Positions 54,130-64,000 of a stretch of 64,000 nt of DNA are shown here, in pieces. The notes below the pieces were generated by a model. It did no database searches, had not been told where the DNA came from, and worked only from the letters and a program-made list of their open reading frames with translations. The stretch comes from Mesostigma viride (lineage: Eukaryota > Streptophyta > Mesostigmatophyceae > Mesostigmatales > Mesostigmataceae), in the NCBI GenBank assembly GCA_009746045.1, contig RPFO01001933.1, positions 2,501 through 66,500 on the forward strand, read 5' to 3'. A program made the translations under genes and the position numbers. How positions within the stretch are numbered: position 1 is the stretch's first letter; each line of letters starts with the position of its first letter.

Positions 54130-55925
54130 TATATGTTGGGTGTGTTGTGTGAATGTTGGGTATGTGTGTTGGGGCGTGTGTGTTGTGTGTGTGTTGGGTG
54201 CATTCATGAAGGTGCGGGGGCGTGTAGGGTGTGTGCAAAGTGTCTTGTGTGTTGATGTTGGGTGTGGGGGGGGGGAGGTACATGTGTGTTGTGTGTGTGA
54301 CTTAGTAGGTGTGTTGTGTGTGTGACTTAGGTGTGTGTGTTGTTTGTGTTGGATATGTGTTGTGTGTGTGTGTGTTGTGTGTGTGTAGGGTGTCTTGTGT
54401 GTTGGTTTCTTGTTTTTAGTAGGTGTTGGGTGTGTGTATGTCGGGTGCAAACATAGTGTGTGTGTGTGTGTGTGTGTTCGGTATGTGTGTTGGGTGTCTT
54501 GTGTGTGTGTGTTCGGTATGTGTGTTGAGGCGTGTGTGTGTGCTCTGTGTATGTATGTTGTGTGTGTGTGTGTTGGGGCGTGTGCGTGTGTGTGTTGTGT
54601 GCATGTTAATTGTCATGTATTGGTGTTGAGTGTGAGGGGGGGGATGGACGTGTGTGTTGTGTGTGACTTAGGTGTGTTATGTGTGTGTTGTGTGTGACTT
54701 AAGTGTGTAGTGTGTGTGTTGTGTGTGTTGGATGTGTGGTGTGGGTGTGGGTGTGGGTGTGTGGGTGGGTGGGGGGGGGCCAAGTGTCTTGTGTGTTGGT
54801 ATTGGGTTTGTGTGGGGGGGTGTACGTGTGTGTTGTGTGTGACTTAGGTGTGTTTTGTGTGTGTTGTGTGTGATCGACCTAGGTGTGTGTTGCGTGTGTG
54901 TGTTGGGTGTACATGTGTTCATAAAGGGTGTGGGTGTGTGTAGGGTGTGTGCAAAGTGTCTTGTGTGTTGGTGTTGGGTGTGTGGGGGGGGAAAGTACGT
55001 GTGTGTTGTGTGTGTGACTTAGGTGTGTTGTGTGTGTGTTGTTTGCATGTTATTGTTGGTGTTGTGGGGGGGGGGGATGTACGTGTACGTGTGTTGTGTG
55101 TTGGTGTCTTATTTTTAGGTGTTGGTGTGTGTGTCGTGGGTGCAAACATTGTGTGTGTGTGTGTGTTGGGTGTGTGTTGGGTGTCTTGTGTGTTTGGTGT
55201 TTTTGGTAGGTGTTGTGTGTGCGTGTTTTCGGTATGTGTGTTGGGTGTCTTGTGTGTGTGTGGTATGTGTTTGGGTGTTGTTGTGTGTGCAGTGTTGGGG
55301 CATGTGTGTGTGTGTGTTGGGGCATGTGTGTGTGTTGTGGCATGTTAATTGTCATGTGTTGGTGTTGTGTGTGTGGGGGGGGGGATGTACGTGTGTGTTG
55401 TGTGTTACTTAGGTGTGTTATGTGTGTGTTGGGTGTGGGTGTCGTGGGCCGACCGGTGCAAACATGTGTGTGTGTGTGTGTGTGTTGGGTGTGTGTTGGG
55501 TGTCTTGTGTGTTGGTGTCTTGTTTTTAGTAGGTGTTGTGTGTGCGTGTTTTCGGTATGTGTGTTGGGTGTCTTTTGTGTGTGTGGTGTGTGTTTGGGTG
55601 TTGTTGTGTGTGCAGTGTTGGGGCATGTGTGTGTGTGTTGGGGCATGTGTGTGTGTGTGTTGGGGCATGTGTGTCAGTGTGTGTGTTGTGGCCTGTTAAT
55701 TGTCATGTGTTGGTGTTGTGTGTGGGGGGGGCGGGATGTACCTGTGTGTTGTGTGTTATAACAACTATACTTAGGTGTGTTATGTGTGTGTTGCGTGTGT
55801 GTGTTGGGTGTGTGTTGCATGGCTGTCTTGTGTGTTGGTGTCTTGTTTTTAGGTGTTGGTGTGTGTCTTGGGTGCAAACATAGTGTGTGTGTGTGTTGGG
55901 TGTGTTGTTCGTGTGTGTATGAAAA
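54130..55925. repeat. TG-rich degenerate minisatellite
   Basis: About 1.8 kb of GTGTGTTGGGTGT, GTGTCTTGTGTGTTGG and TTGTGTGTGTGACTTAGG modules with no fixed period. Longer internal copies recur (TGTCTTGTTTTTAGTAGGTG near 54405 and 55520; TTAATTGTCATGTRTTGGTG near 54605, 55345 and 55696). Long Cys/Val frames are shadows. Confidence 0.95.
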
Positions 55926-55993
55926 TATAGAAAATTGTTATATTTGACGATAGTCATAGTGTACTACTAAAAACTTGTACATACATATGCTGG

Positions 55994-57788
55994 ATCGGTG
56001 TTCTCTGAACGTAGTTTCTTTATAACAGATGAGAATGAACGCCGCTATGTGAGTGGTACTACGGGACGGTGGGCCTTGGGCTGGACCGGTTCCATGAGTT
56101 AGAATTAGTTGGCCAGTTTTGTATGGCCATTTCTAGTTCGTTAAGTTAAGTAGCAATTAAGTTACTGTTGCTGACGGCTCATGAGGCGAGCCCGGGCTAC
56201 GCCGCCCTAAAGTGCCATTTGCACGATGTTCTAGGTCTCTTTTTCTTGTAATCGGATGTATGGGGTATGGGTATGGCGGATTACAAGAAATTTAATGCTG
56301 CCCTAATCGCGTCAGCCTTTTGGCTGGCGGTGGCCGATTAGAGATGGCGCGTGACTGACATAGCTTGAACAGTCACGTGACTGTGAAAAAGAAATTGAAA
56401 TTACCCTCGTCGGTTTTCTCCCCGCAGCTGGGTTCTTGGCCGACGAGAGACTATAAAATACTTCGCGTTTGCCTGCGCGTGGCACCTGTACGGAACTCTG
56501 AAGCCATGAGTAAGATTTCCGTGCCACGCTGCAGTGCCTACCGCTTTGCTGCGGAATGTCGCAGCAGGGTTGCAGTTCCTGACTGCTGACTGCCGAAGGA
56601 AGGGTGGTCGGGTTACTTTTAGTGGGCATTGTGATGGACGACAAGTCTGTCGGCCCTCGCGTAGGTAGAAAAATATTTACCAGCATCCGCTCTTATGGGT
56701 GCGTGAGGTCTCGGGAATGTGGTGGGGACGAATTCCGGAATTATGCAATATTTCGATTCAGACCGAGACTTAAGGGGCCAGTTTAACAGACGGACCTGGG
56801 CCGGGCAGGACCAAATATTTTGGCCGGCCCAGTTGCGCTTGCGCTTTATCGGCCGCTGGGGTGTGTGATGAGAGCCTGCTCATCAACTAAAACCTGAAAT
56901 ATGGAAAGTTACTCCCCCAGGTGACAACGTTGACAGTAATCGAGATATGGTGGCATCGGGTGACGTCCTACAAGTTGTCGTCACGTTAGGGCGGCACTGG
57001 CCTTTGAGGGAGGTCCGTGATCGTTAAACGAGGCGTCTTCTTCCTTGTCTTTGCGTGCACATTCAACACCCTCTTTTACTGGCCGAGGGTGGAAGGCTGG
57101 GGGGGCCCTGCAAAGGGTTATCGTGCATGAGGCTCGCTACAGCCGCCGGCGATTGTAATGGTCGTGACCGTTGCGGCAGGGCAGCCTCGGGAGCCACTGA
57201 GCGAAAGTGGTTGGCGGAGCTTTGGAGATAAAGCACCAGGAAAGGGGGGTTGGGTAACGAGAACTACAATCAATCATGAAATGGGTGCAGCGTGGCAGGC
57301 TCACTCATGGGTTCTGTAATTGCCCACTTATTGTTTTAATCAAATGTTGGTGGATTGGTAATAGTGGGAATAGAATCGGTGTTCTCTGAACGTAGTTTCT
57401 TTATAACAGATGAGAATGAACGCCGCTATGTGAGTGGTACTACGGGACGGTGGGCCTTGGGCTGGACCGGTTCCATGAGTTAGAATTAATTGGCCAGTTT
57501 TGTATGGCCATTTCTAGTTCGTTAAGTTAAGTAGCAATTAAGTTACTGTTGCTGACGGCTCATGAGGCGAGCCCGGGCTACGCCGCCCTAAAGTGCCATT
57601 TGCACGATGTTCTAGGTCTCTTTTTCTTGTCCCGCCCCCCCTCCCTCTTCTTGTGTTTGTTTCTAGGGTAACGAGAACTACAATCAATCATGAAATGGGT
57701 GCAGCGTGGCAGGCTCACTCATGGGTTCTGTAATTGCCCACTTATTGTTTTAATCAAATGTTGGTGGATTGGTAATAGTGGGAATAGA
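55994..57788 (+). mobile_element. Element E3: TOC1/PAT-like, near-identical to E1
   Basis: A1 55994-56249 (256 bp), internal 56250-57251, B1 57252-57374 (123 bp), A2 57375-57630 (256 bp), a 35 bp spacer (CCCGCCCCCCCTCCCTCTTC then TTGTGTTTGTTTCTA), B2 57666-57788 (123 bp). Total 1795 bp versus 1792 for E1, with only a few differences noticed by eye, so both inserted recently or came from one active source. Left flank GCTGG, right flank AATGA: no more than 1-2 bases shared, unlike the TGAAT at E2. No coding capacity. Confidence 0.88.
56453..56459 (+). promoter_or_regulatory. TATA box inside element E3
   Basis: GAGACTATAAAATACTTCGC, about 460 bases from the A1 start, conserved in E1 (17268-17274 on minus). 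A plausible promoter for an internal non-coding transcript of the element. Confidence 0.4.
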
Positions 57789-57829
57789 AATGATTTTCTT
57801 TTTACTATTTCATTCACTATTTCTTCACA

Positions 57830-60800
57830 CATGTACATGCACGCAAGGGGCGGCTGCACATACACGTACACACACCGCGCACGCAAGGGGCGGCTGCACA
57901 CACACGTACATCCACCGCGCACGCAAGGGGCAACTGCACACACACGTACATACACCGCGCACGCAAGGGGCGAGTGCGCACACACGTACATACACCGCGC
58001 ACGCAAGGGGCGGCTGCACACACACGTACACACACCATGCACGCAAGGGCCGGCTGCACTCACATGTACATACACCATGCACGCAAGGGGCAACTGCACA
58101 CACACGTACACACACCATGCACGCAAGGGCCGGCTGCACTCACATGTACATCCACCGCGCACGCAAGGGCCGGCTGCACACACACGTACATACACCGCGC
58201 ACGCAAGGGGCAACTGCACACACATGTACATACACCGCGCAACCACGGGGCGGCTGCACACACACGTACATACACCGCGCACGCAAGGGGCGGCTGCACA
58301 CATACGTACCTACACCGCGCACGCAAGGGGCGACTGCACACACATGTACATCCACCGCGCACGCAAGGGCCGGCTGCACACACACGTACACACACCATGC
58401 ACGCAAGGGCCGGCTGCACACACACGTACATACACCGCGCACGCAAGGGGCGGCTGCACACACACGTACCTACACCGCGCACGCAAGGGGCGGCTGCACA
58501 CACACGTACACACACCATGCACGCAAGGAGCGACTTCACGCACAGGTACACACACCATGCACGCAAGGTTCGGCTGCACACACATGTACATCCACCGCGC
58601 ACGCAAGGGGCGAGTGCAAACACATGTACATACACCGCGCACGCAAGGGGCAACTGCCCACACATGTACATCCACCGCGCACGCAAGGGCCGGCTGCACT
58701 CACATGTACACACACCGCGCACGCAAGGGCCGGCTGCACACACACGTACATACACCGCGCACGCAAGGGGCAACTGCACACACACGTACACACCATGCAC
58801 GCAAGGGGCTGCTGCACACACACTTACACTCACCATGCACGCGAGGGGCGGCTGCACACACACGTACACACACCGCGCACGCAAGGGACGGCTGCACACA
58901 CACGTACATACACCGCGCACGCAAGGGGCGGCTGCACTTACATGTACACACACCACGCACGCAAGGGGCGGCTGCACACACACGTACATACACCGCGCAC
59001 GCAAGGACCGGCTCCACTCACATGTACATCCACCGCGCAACCACGGGGCGGCTGCACACACACGTACATACACCGCGCACGCAAGGGGCTGCTGCACACA
59101 CACTTACACACAAAATGCACGCTTGGGGCGACGGCACTCACATGTACATACACCGCGCACGAAAGGGGTGGCTGCACACACACGTACATCCACCGCGCAC
59201 GCAAGGGGCGGCTGCACACACACATACATACATGCACCATGCACGCAAGGGGCGAGTGCACACACATGTACATACACCGCGCACGCAAGGGGCAACTGCC
59301 CACACATGGACATACACCATGCACGCAAGGGGCGGCTGCACACACATGTACATCCACCGCGCACGCAAGGGGCGAGTGCACACACACGTACACACACCGC
59401 GCACGCAAGGGGCTGCTGCACACACACGTACACACACCATGCACGCAATTGCCGGCATGCACACACACGTACATCCACCGCGCACGCAAGGGGCAACTGC
59501 ACACACATGTACACACACCGCGCACGCTTGGGGCGGCTGCACACACACGTACCTACACCGCGCACGCAAGGGGCGAGTGCACACACATGTACACACACCG
59601 CGCACGCAAGGGGCGGCTGCACACACACGTACACACACCATGCACGCAATTGCCGGCATGCACACACACGTACATCCACCGCGCACGCAAGGGGCAACTG
59701 CACACACATGTACACACACCGCGCACGCTTGGGGCAGCTGCACTCACATGTACACACACCGCGCACGCTTGGGGCGGCTGCACACACACGTACATACACC
59801 GCGCACGCAAGGGGCGGCTGCACACACACGTACATACACCGCGCACGCAAGGGGCGGCTGCACACATACGTACACACACCGCGCACGCAAGGGGCGGCTG
59901 CACACACACGTACATACACCATGCACGCAAGGGGCTGCACACACACTTACACACACCATGCACGCAAGGGCCGGCATGCACACACACTGGCATACACCGC
60001 GCACGCAAGGGGCGGCTGCACACACGTACATACACCGCGCACGCAAGGGGCGAGTGCACACACACGTACACACACCGCGCACGAAAGGGGCGGCTGCACA
60101 CACACGTACACACACCATGCACGCAATTGCCGGCATGCACACACACGTACATCCACTGCGCACGCAAGGGGCAACTGCACACACATGTACACACGCTCGG
60201 GGCGGCTGCACACACACTTACACACACCATGCACGCAAGGGCCGGCATGCACACACACTGGCATACACCGCGCACGCAAGGGGCGGCTGCACACACATGT
60301 ACATACACCATGCACGCAAGGACAAGGATTCCGGCACACACACGTACACACACCGCGCACGCAAGGGGCGGCTGCACACAAACGTACACACACCATGCAC
60401 GCAATTGCCGGCATGCACACACACGTACATCCACCGCGCACGCAAGGGGCAACTGCACACACATGTACACACGCTTGGGGCGGCTGCACTCACATGTACA
60501 CACACCGCGCACGCAAGGGCCGGCTGCACACACACGTACATACACCGCGCACGCAAGGGGCAACTGCACACACACGTACACACACCATGCACGCAAGGGG
60601 CGGCTGCACACACACGTACACACACCATGCACGCAAGGAGCGACTTCACGCACAGGTACACACACCATGCACGCAAGGTTCGGCTGCACACACATGTACA
60701 TCCACCGCGCACGCAAGGGGCGAGTGCAAACACATGTACATACACCGCGCACGCAAGGGGCAACTGCCCACACATGTACATCCACCGCGCACGCAAGGGC

Positions 60801-60905
60801 CGGCTGCACTCAATTGTACATACACCGCCCATGCAAGGGGCGGCTGCACACACACGTACACACACCATGCACGCAAGGGCCGGCATGCACACACAGTACA
60901 GTACC
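57830..60905. repeat. 40 bp minisatellite, ~76 copies
   Basis: Unit ACGCAAGGGGCGGCTGCACA then CACACGTACATACACCGCGC, almost exactly 40 bp. Variants are GGGCCGG, GGGCAACTG, GGGCGAGTG, ACCATGC and GCTTGGGG. Since 40 is not a multiple of 3 and the unit lacks stops, all three plus frames stay open for over 1000 codons (THTYIHRARKG-type peptide) and several minus frames are long. They share one composition in all frames, so they are shadows. Confidence 0.97.
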
Positions 60906-62080
60906 AACCCGCGGTAACGCAACTAGTTACGCAACAATGGTACTTTCCACGGCGACCGATCGAATGTTTGTTGCGTAACTACCAAGGACCGATACGGCCC
61001 AAAGTGGTGGCGAATTTCGTACTTGAAGTTCCGCACGAGACAGACTGACTGACTTGTTACGAGCTGACCACCGGCCCAACACGTAATGTACCTACAGAAG
61101 TACAGAACGTAAAAGGGGCCTGGCTGTGTAGTGTATACGTGCGAAGGTGGCCATGGCGGTGCGCGTTCCATGAAAACTTGCCTAATTTGTCGGCCGAAAT
61201 GCAAAAAAGTTATGGAGATCGATGCTGTATGAAAGATACTCCAAAAGATGTTTTGTTGACGAAATATGCATTAGGTATGAAAGACCGCTGCCCTTCTTTA
61301 ACCCACGGTTGCGAGGGGGTCTGATTCGCAAATCTGGCCGCGATGAATATATTAGATTGGCTTCTTGCCAGAGTGATAGCCAAGATTCCTGGTATTGAAC
61401 GACGCAGAAGGGAGGGGTTTAAAGTGAGGAAATAGGAATCAAGCGAATTAGCTTTGATTTGTGGCCATTTCCGGTTTCCTTCGGAGGTAAAGTAAGCAGG
61501 CCTGCGCGAAGCGCATTCCAGCCTGCCATGGTTAACTCGCTTTCCTCGCGTGCCAGGCAGGTAATCAGGCCTGCTGCGGAAGGCTCTTTTTCTGCACCTC
61601 ATCTACCAATCTGTTTGCGCTTGAACAGTCCGTTATGGCTTGGTTTTAGCGTCATCTCCGGGATGTTCTTACCGTTTTGTTCGCCGTTTTGTTTCCTCGC
61701 CAAATTTCCCGCAGCTTTTGCTATTTTGACTAACGTTTCCGGTGGCGTGCTTGTAAGATTGTCGAGAACTGGCCAGGAAGACATTGATTTTGCTGCACGT
61801 GCTTCATTTATTTTTTAAAGTTTGTATTAGAGAGTCTATATTGCGTAGTCAGGAAACCGACCTGACCTGCCTGGTGGCGGCGTCCTTGTTCCAAGAAGCG
61901 TGCAAAAGACTGGTCAGTTTCTAGGCGTTATTGCTGTTATTAACGGCATTGCTACATTTTAATCAGATTTTACTTTTCTCAGCATGCCATCTGCAAATTT
62001 TGTGGTCCATGCCTTACATGCATTCAGGCGTGCTGAATGCCTTGTAATCCATAAGCCCCGTGCTTTGTGGATGGTGGTTG
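60906..62080. other. Spacer without clear gene
   Basis: Short frames only. One plus-strand frame at 61139-61324 (LPNLSAEMQKSYGDRCCMKD, then TKYALGMKDRCPSLTHGCEG) is of protein-like composition but has no start or splice context. Others at 61459-61818 are not convincing. Confidence 0.4.
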
Positions 62081-62085
62081 GACAT

Positions 62086-62655
62086 TACTGTAGGAGGTGA
62101 TGGCGTATGTGCGTGGATGGTGCTTGAATGGTGGGGGGCTGCAGCAATGCGTGTGTGGATGGTGGTTGGATGGCGAGGGATTGCTGCCATGCATGCACTA
62201 ATGGTTGTTTGATGGTGGTGGGCTGCAGCCATGTGTGCGTGGATGATGGTTGGATGGTGGGGGGTTGCAGCCATGTGTTGTGCGTGGATGGTGGTTGGAT
62301 TGTGGGGGGTTCAGCCATGCATGCGTGGATGGTGGTTGGATGGTGAGGTTTTGCTGCCATGCATGCGTGCCGATGGTGGTTTGATGGTGGGGGGTTGCAG
62401 CCATGTGTGCGTGGATGGTGGTTGGAAGATGGGGGGTTGCAGCCATGTGTGCGTGGATGGTGGTTGGATGGTGGGGGGTGCAGCCATGCATGCGTGGATG
62501 GTGGTTGGATGGTGGGGGGATGCTGCCATGCATGCATTAATGGTTGTTTGATGGTGGTGGGCTGCAGCCATGTGTGCGTGGATGATGGTTTGATAGTGGG
62601 GGGTTGCAGCCATGCGTGCGTGGATGGTAGTTGGATGATGGGGGTGTAGGGAGTC
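62086..62655 (+). repeat. ~41 bp minisatellite, direct arm of inverted pair
   Basis: About 13 units of GTGCGTGGATGGTGGTTGGA, TGGTGGGGGGTTGCAGCCAT. Some have GCTGCCATGCATGC in place of GCAGCCATGTGT. The same unit occurs in reverse orientation at 63195-63372. Confidence 0.92.
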
Positions 62656-62754
62656 CTTGATGGTGGGGATGTAGGGACTTCTTGATACTTCTAAGTCATG
62701 GATTATAATTAATGGATTAAAGTAAGCTTACTGATTAAATGAGACGAAATTTAG

Positions 62755-63130
62755 TTCAATTGACAATTGACAATTGACAATTGAATTGACAATTCAATTG
62801 ACAATTCAATTGACAATTCAATTGACAACTCAATTGACAATTCAATTGACAACTCAATTGACAGTTCAATTGACAATTCAATTCAATCAATTCAATTCAA
62901 TTCAATTCAATTCAATTCAATTCAATTCAATTCAATTCAATTCAATTCAATTCAATTCAATTCAATTCAATTCAATTCAATTCAATTCAATTCAATTCAA
63001 TTCAATTCAATTCAATTCAATTCAATTCAATTCAATTCAATTCAATTCAATTCAATTCAATTCAATTCAATTCAAGTCAATTCAAGTCAATTCAAGTCAG
63101 TTCAGTTCAATTCAATTCTATTCAATTTAA
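62755..63130. repeat. AATTGACAATTC and (TTCAA)n arrays
   Basis: An ~11 bp CAATTGACAATT-type repeat (62755-62885) passes into about 40 copies of the pentamer TTCAA (62886-63073), then TTCAAGTCAA variants. It is extremely AT-rich and sits between two inverted minisatellite arms. Confidence 0.96.
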
Positions 63131-63194
63131 ATAATTCAATTCAACTTCGCATAGTCTAGCCGTAAATTTCTTGGATCATGAACAATGGGCAGTT

Positions 63195-63372
63195 GCAACC
63201 ACCATCCATGCACGCATGGCTGCACCCCCCCACCATCCCACCACCATCCACGCATGCATGGCTGCAACCCCCCACCATCCCACCACCATCCATGCACACA
63301 TGGCAGCAAATCCTCACCATCCAACCACTATTTATCCACGCACGCTAGCTGCAGCCCCCAACCATCCAACCA
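63195..63372 (-). repeat. ~41 bp minisatellite, inverted arm
   Basis: Four units reading CCACCATCCACGCATGCATG, GCTGCAACCCCCCACCATCC: the reverse complement of the 62086-62655 unit. The two arms enclose the TTCAA array. Confidence 0.9.
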
Positions 63373-64000
63373 TCACAACCCTAAACCCTAAACAGTTGTA
63401 AGCCCAGCTCAGCATCTTATAATCCTCCTCCTCCTGGCTAAACTGTTTATTTTGACATGACATGGCCAGCATACTGACTGGCACATTATGCCCATGGTTT
63501 GTCACCAAGATTTTCTATCACCCGTATAAGCTTGAAAGCACCCTTGAAGCAGCCCATGGCCAAACAATCACGCAATATGAACGTAGCAAAAGAATAAATA
63601 ACATCTATGAATGTTATTCAACGCATTTAGCGTTAGAAACATGCACTACCACACCATGGTGTGGCATTTGCATGGTAAAAAAAGAGGGCTTTAGAGAGGG
63701 CCAGGCAACGGTCGAGAAAGATCATCAAGGCTGAAAAGTGACAACGCCTCACAAGATTAAATTCATTTACAAACGTCAGGAAACCATGGGGGAACGATAA
63801 ACCAGCCATACCTTGCATGGCTAACGTTACCTTGGCCCAGGCAGTGCCCGCAAAAGCGGCACTTTGCGGCACACAAGCTGTGATGTGACAGGGTGGTCAA
63901 AATCGTCACATCTTTACTGCCGCTGCCTATATTCAACGACGATGCATGATAACAAGTAATTAAATAAACCTAGACACCCGCCGGGTTGCGCCGTAAAGCA
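63373..64000. other. Terminal segment, one weak open frame
   Basis: Starts with AACCCTAAACCCTAAACAG, a 2.5-copy plant-type telomere motif. A 90-codon plus frame (63462-63734, with LEAAHGQTITQYERSKRINN and TPWCGICMVKKEGFREGQ) has a protein-like composition but no recognised family. Not called as a gene. Confidence 0.35.

Noticed and set aside
57690-61048. Three >1000-codon plus-strand frames
   Set aside because: All three frames give the same rotating peptide from a 40-bp repeat; no start, domain or splice context.
63380-63400. Telomere
   Set aside because: Only about 2.5 copies of CCCTAAA, internal to the sequence; at most an interstitial trace.

Overview
This is a repeat-dominated window of eukaryotic nuclear DNA, most likely from a green-lineage alga or charophyte; the species cannot be named from sequence alone. 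The lineage call rests on four things. Genes are split by GT-AG introns. A decayed fragment of a plastid rpoB gene lies at 18.3-18.9 kb. Three elements have the split-direct-repeat layout known from Chlamydomonas TOC1 and Volvox PAT-like elements. Short plant-type CCCTAAA runs occur at 54.1 and 63.4 kb. There are no bacterial operons, rRNA genes or CRISPR arrays.

Layout. 0-5.3 kb: a ~184 bp satellite on both sides of GGGA and GCGT microsatellites, with one small exon-like fragment. 5.3-15.4 kb: one large minus-strand gene (gene A, four visible exons). Its introns are packed with copies of the palindrome CCAACGGCCGTTGG and a 3.7 kb GGACAA hexamer array. 15.9-17.7 kb: mobile element E1. 18.3-18.9 kb: plastid-derived DNA. 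19.1-32.3 kb: a minus-strand cluster of small genes, including Cys/His zinc-motif proteins, two paralogous MYND-finger proteins and an F-box gene split by element E2. Palindrome copies lie between almost all of them, including a 12-copy 208 bp array. 32.5-48.4 kb: a purine-rich array, then a ~14.8 kb array of a ~29 bp unit carrying ten ~200 bp islands in a higher-order order. 49.8-53.9 kb: plus-strand gene B, a transposase-derived protein with RNase H-like motifs, again with palindromes in its introns. 54.1-64 kb: TG-rich DNA, element E3, a 3 kb 40-bp minisatellite, and inverted minisatellites around a TTCAA array.

The strongest possible new biology is the palindrome, with about 75 copies counted by eye. 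It builds several tandem arrays whose spacers are unrelated, sits in introns and 5' flanks of nearly every gene here, and is absent from the large satellites and mobile elements. It is two inverted CAACGG motifs, the core recognised by Myb/MYB3R proteins. A second theme is that most genes here are broken by single-base shifts in G runs of the coding strand, nearly all repaired by one extra G, which points to assembly error or to slippage. All splice sites and joins were read by eye and need transcript support.
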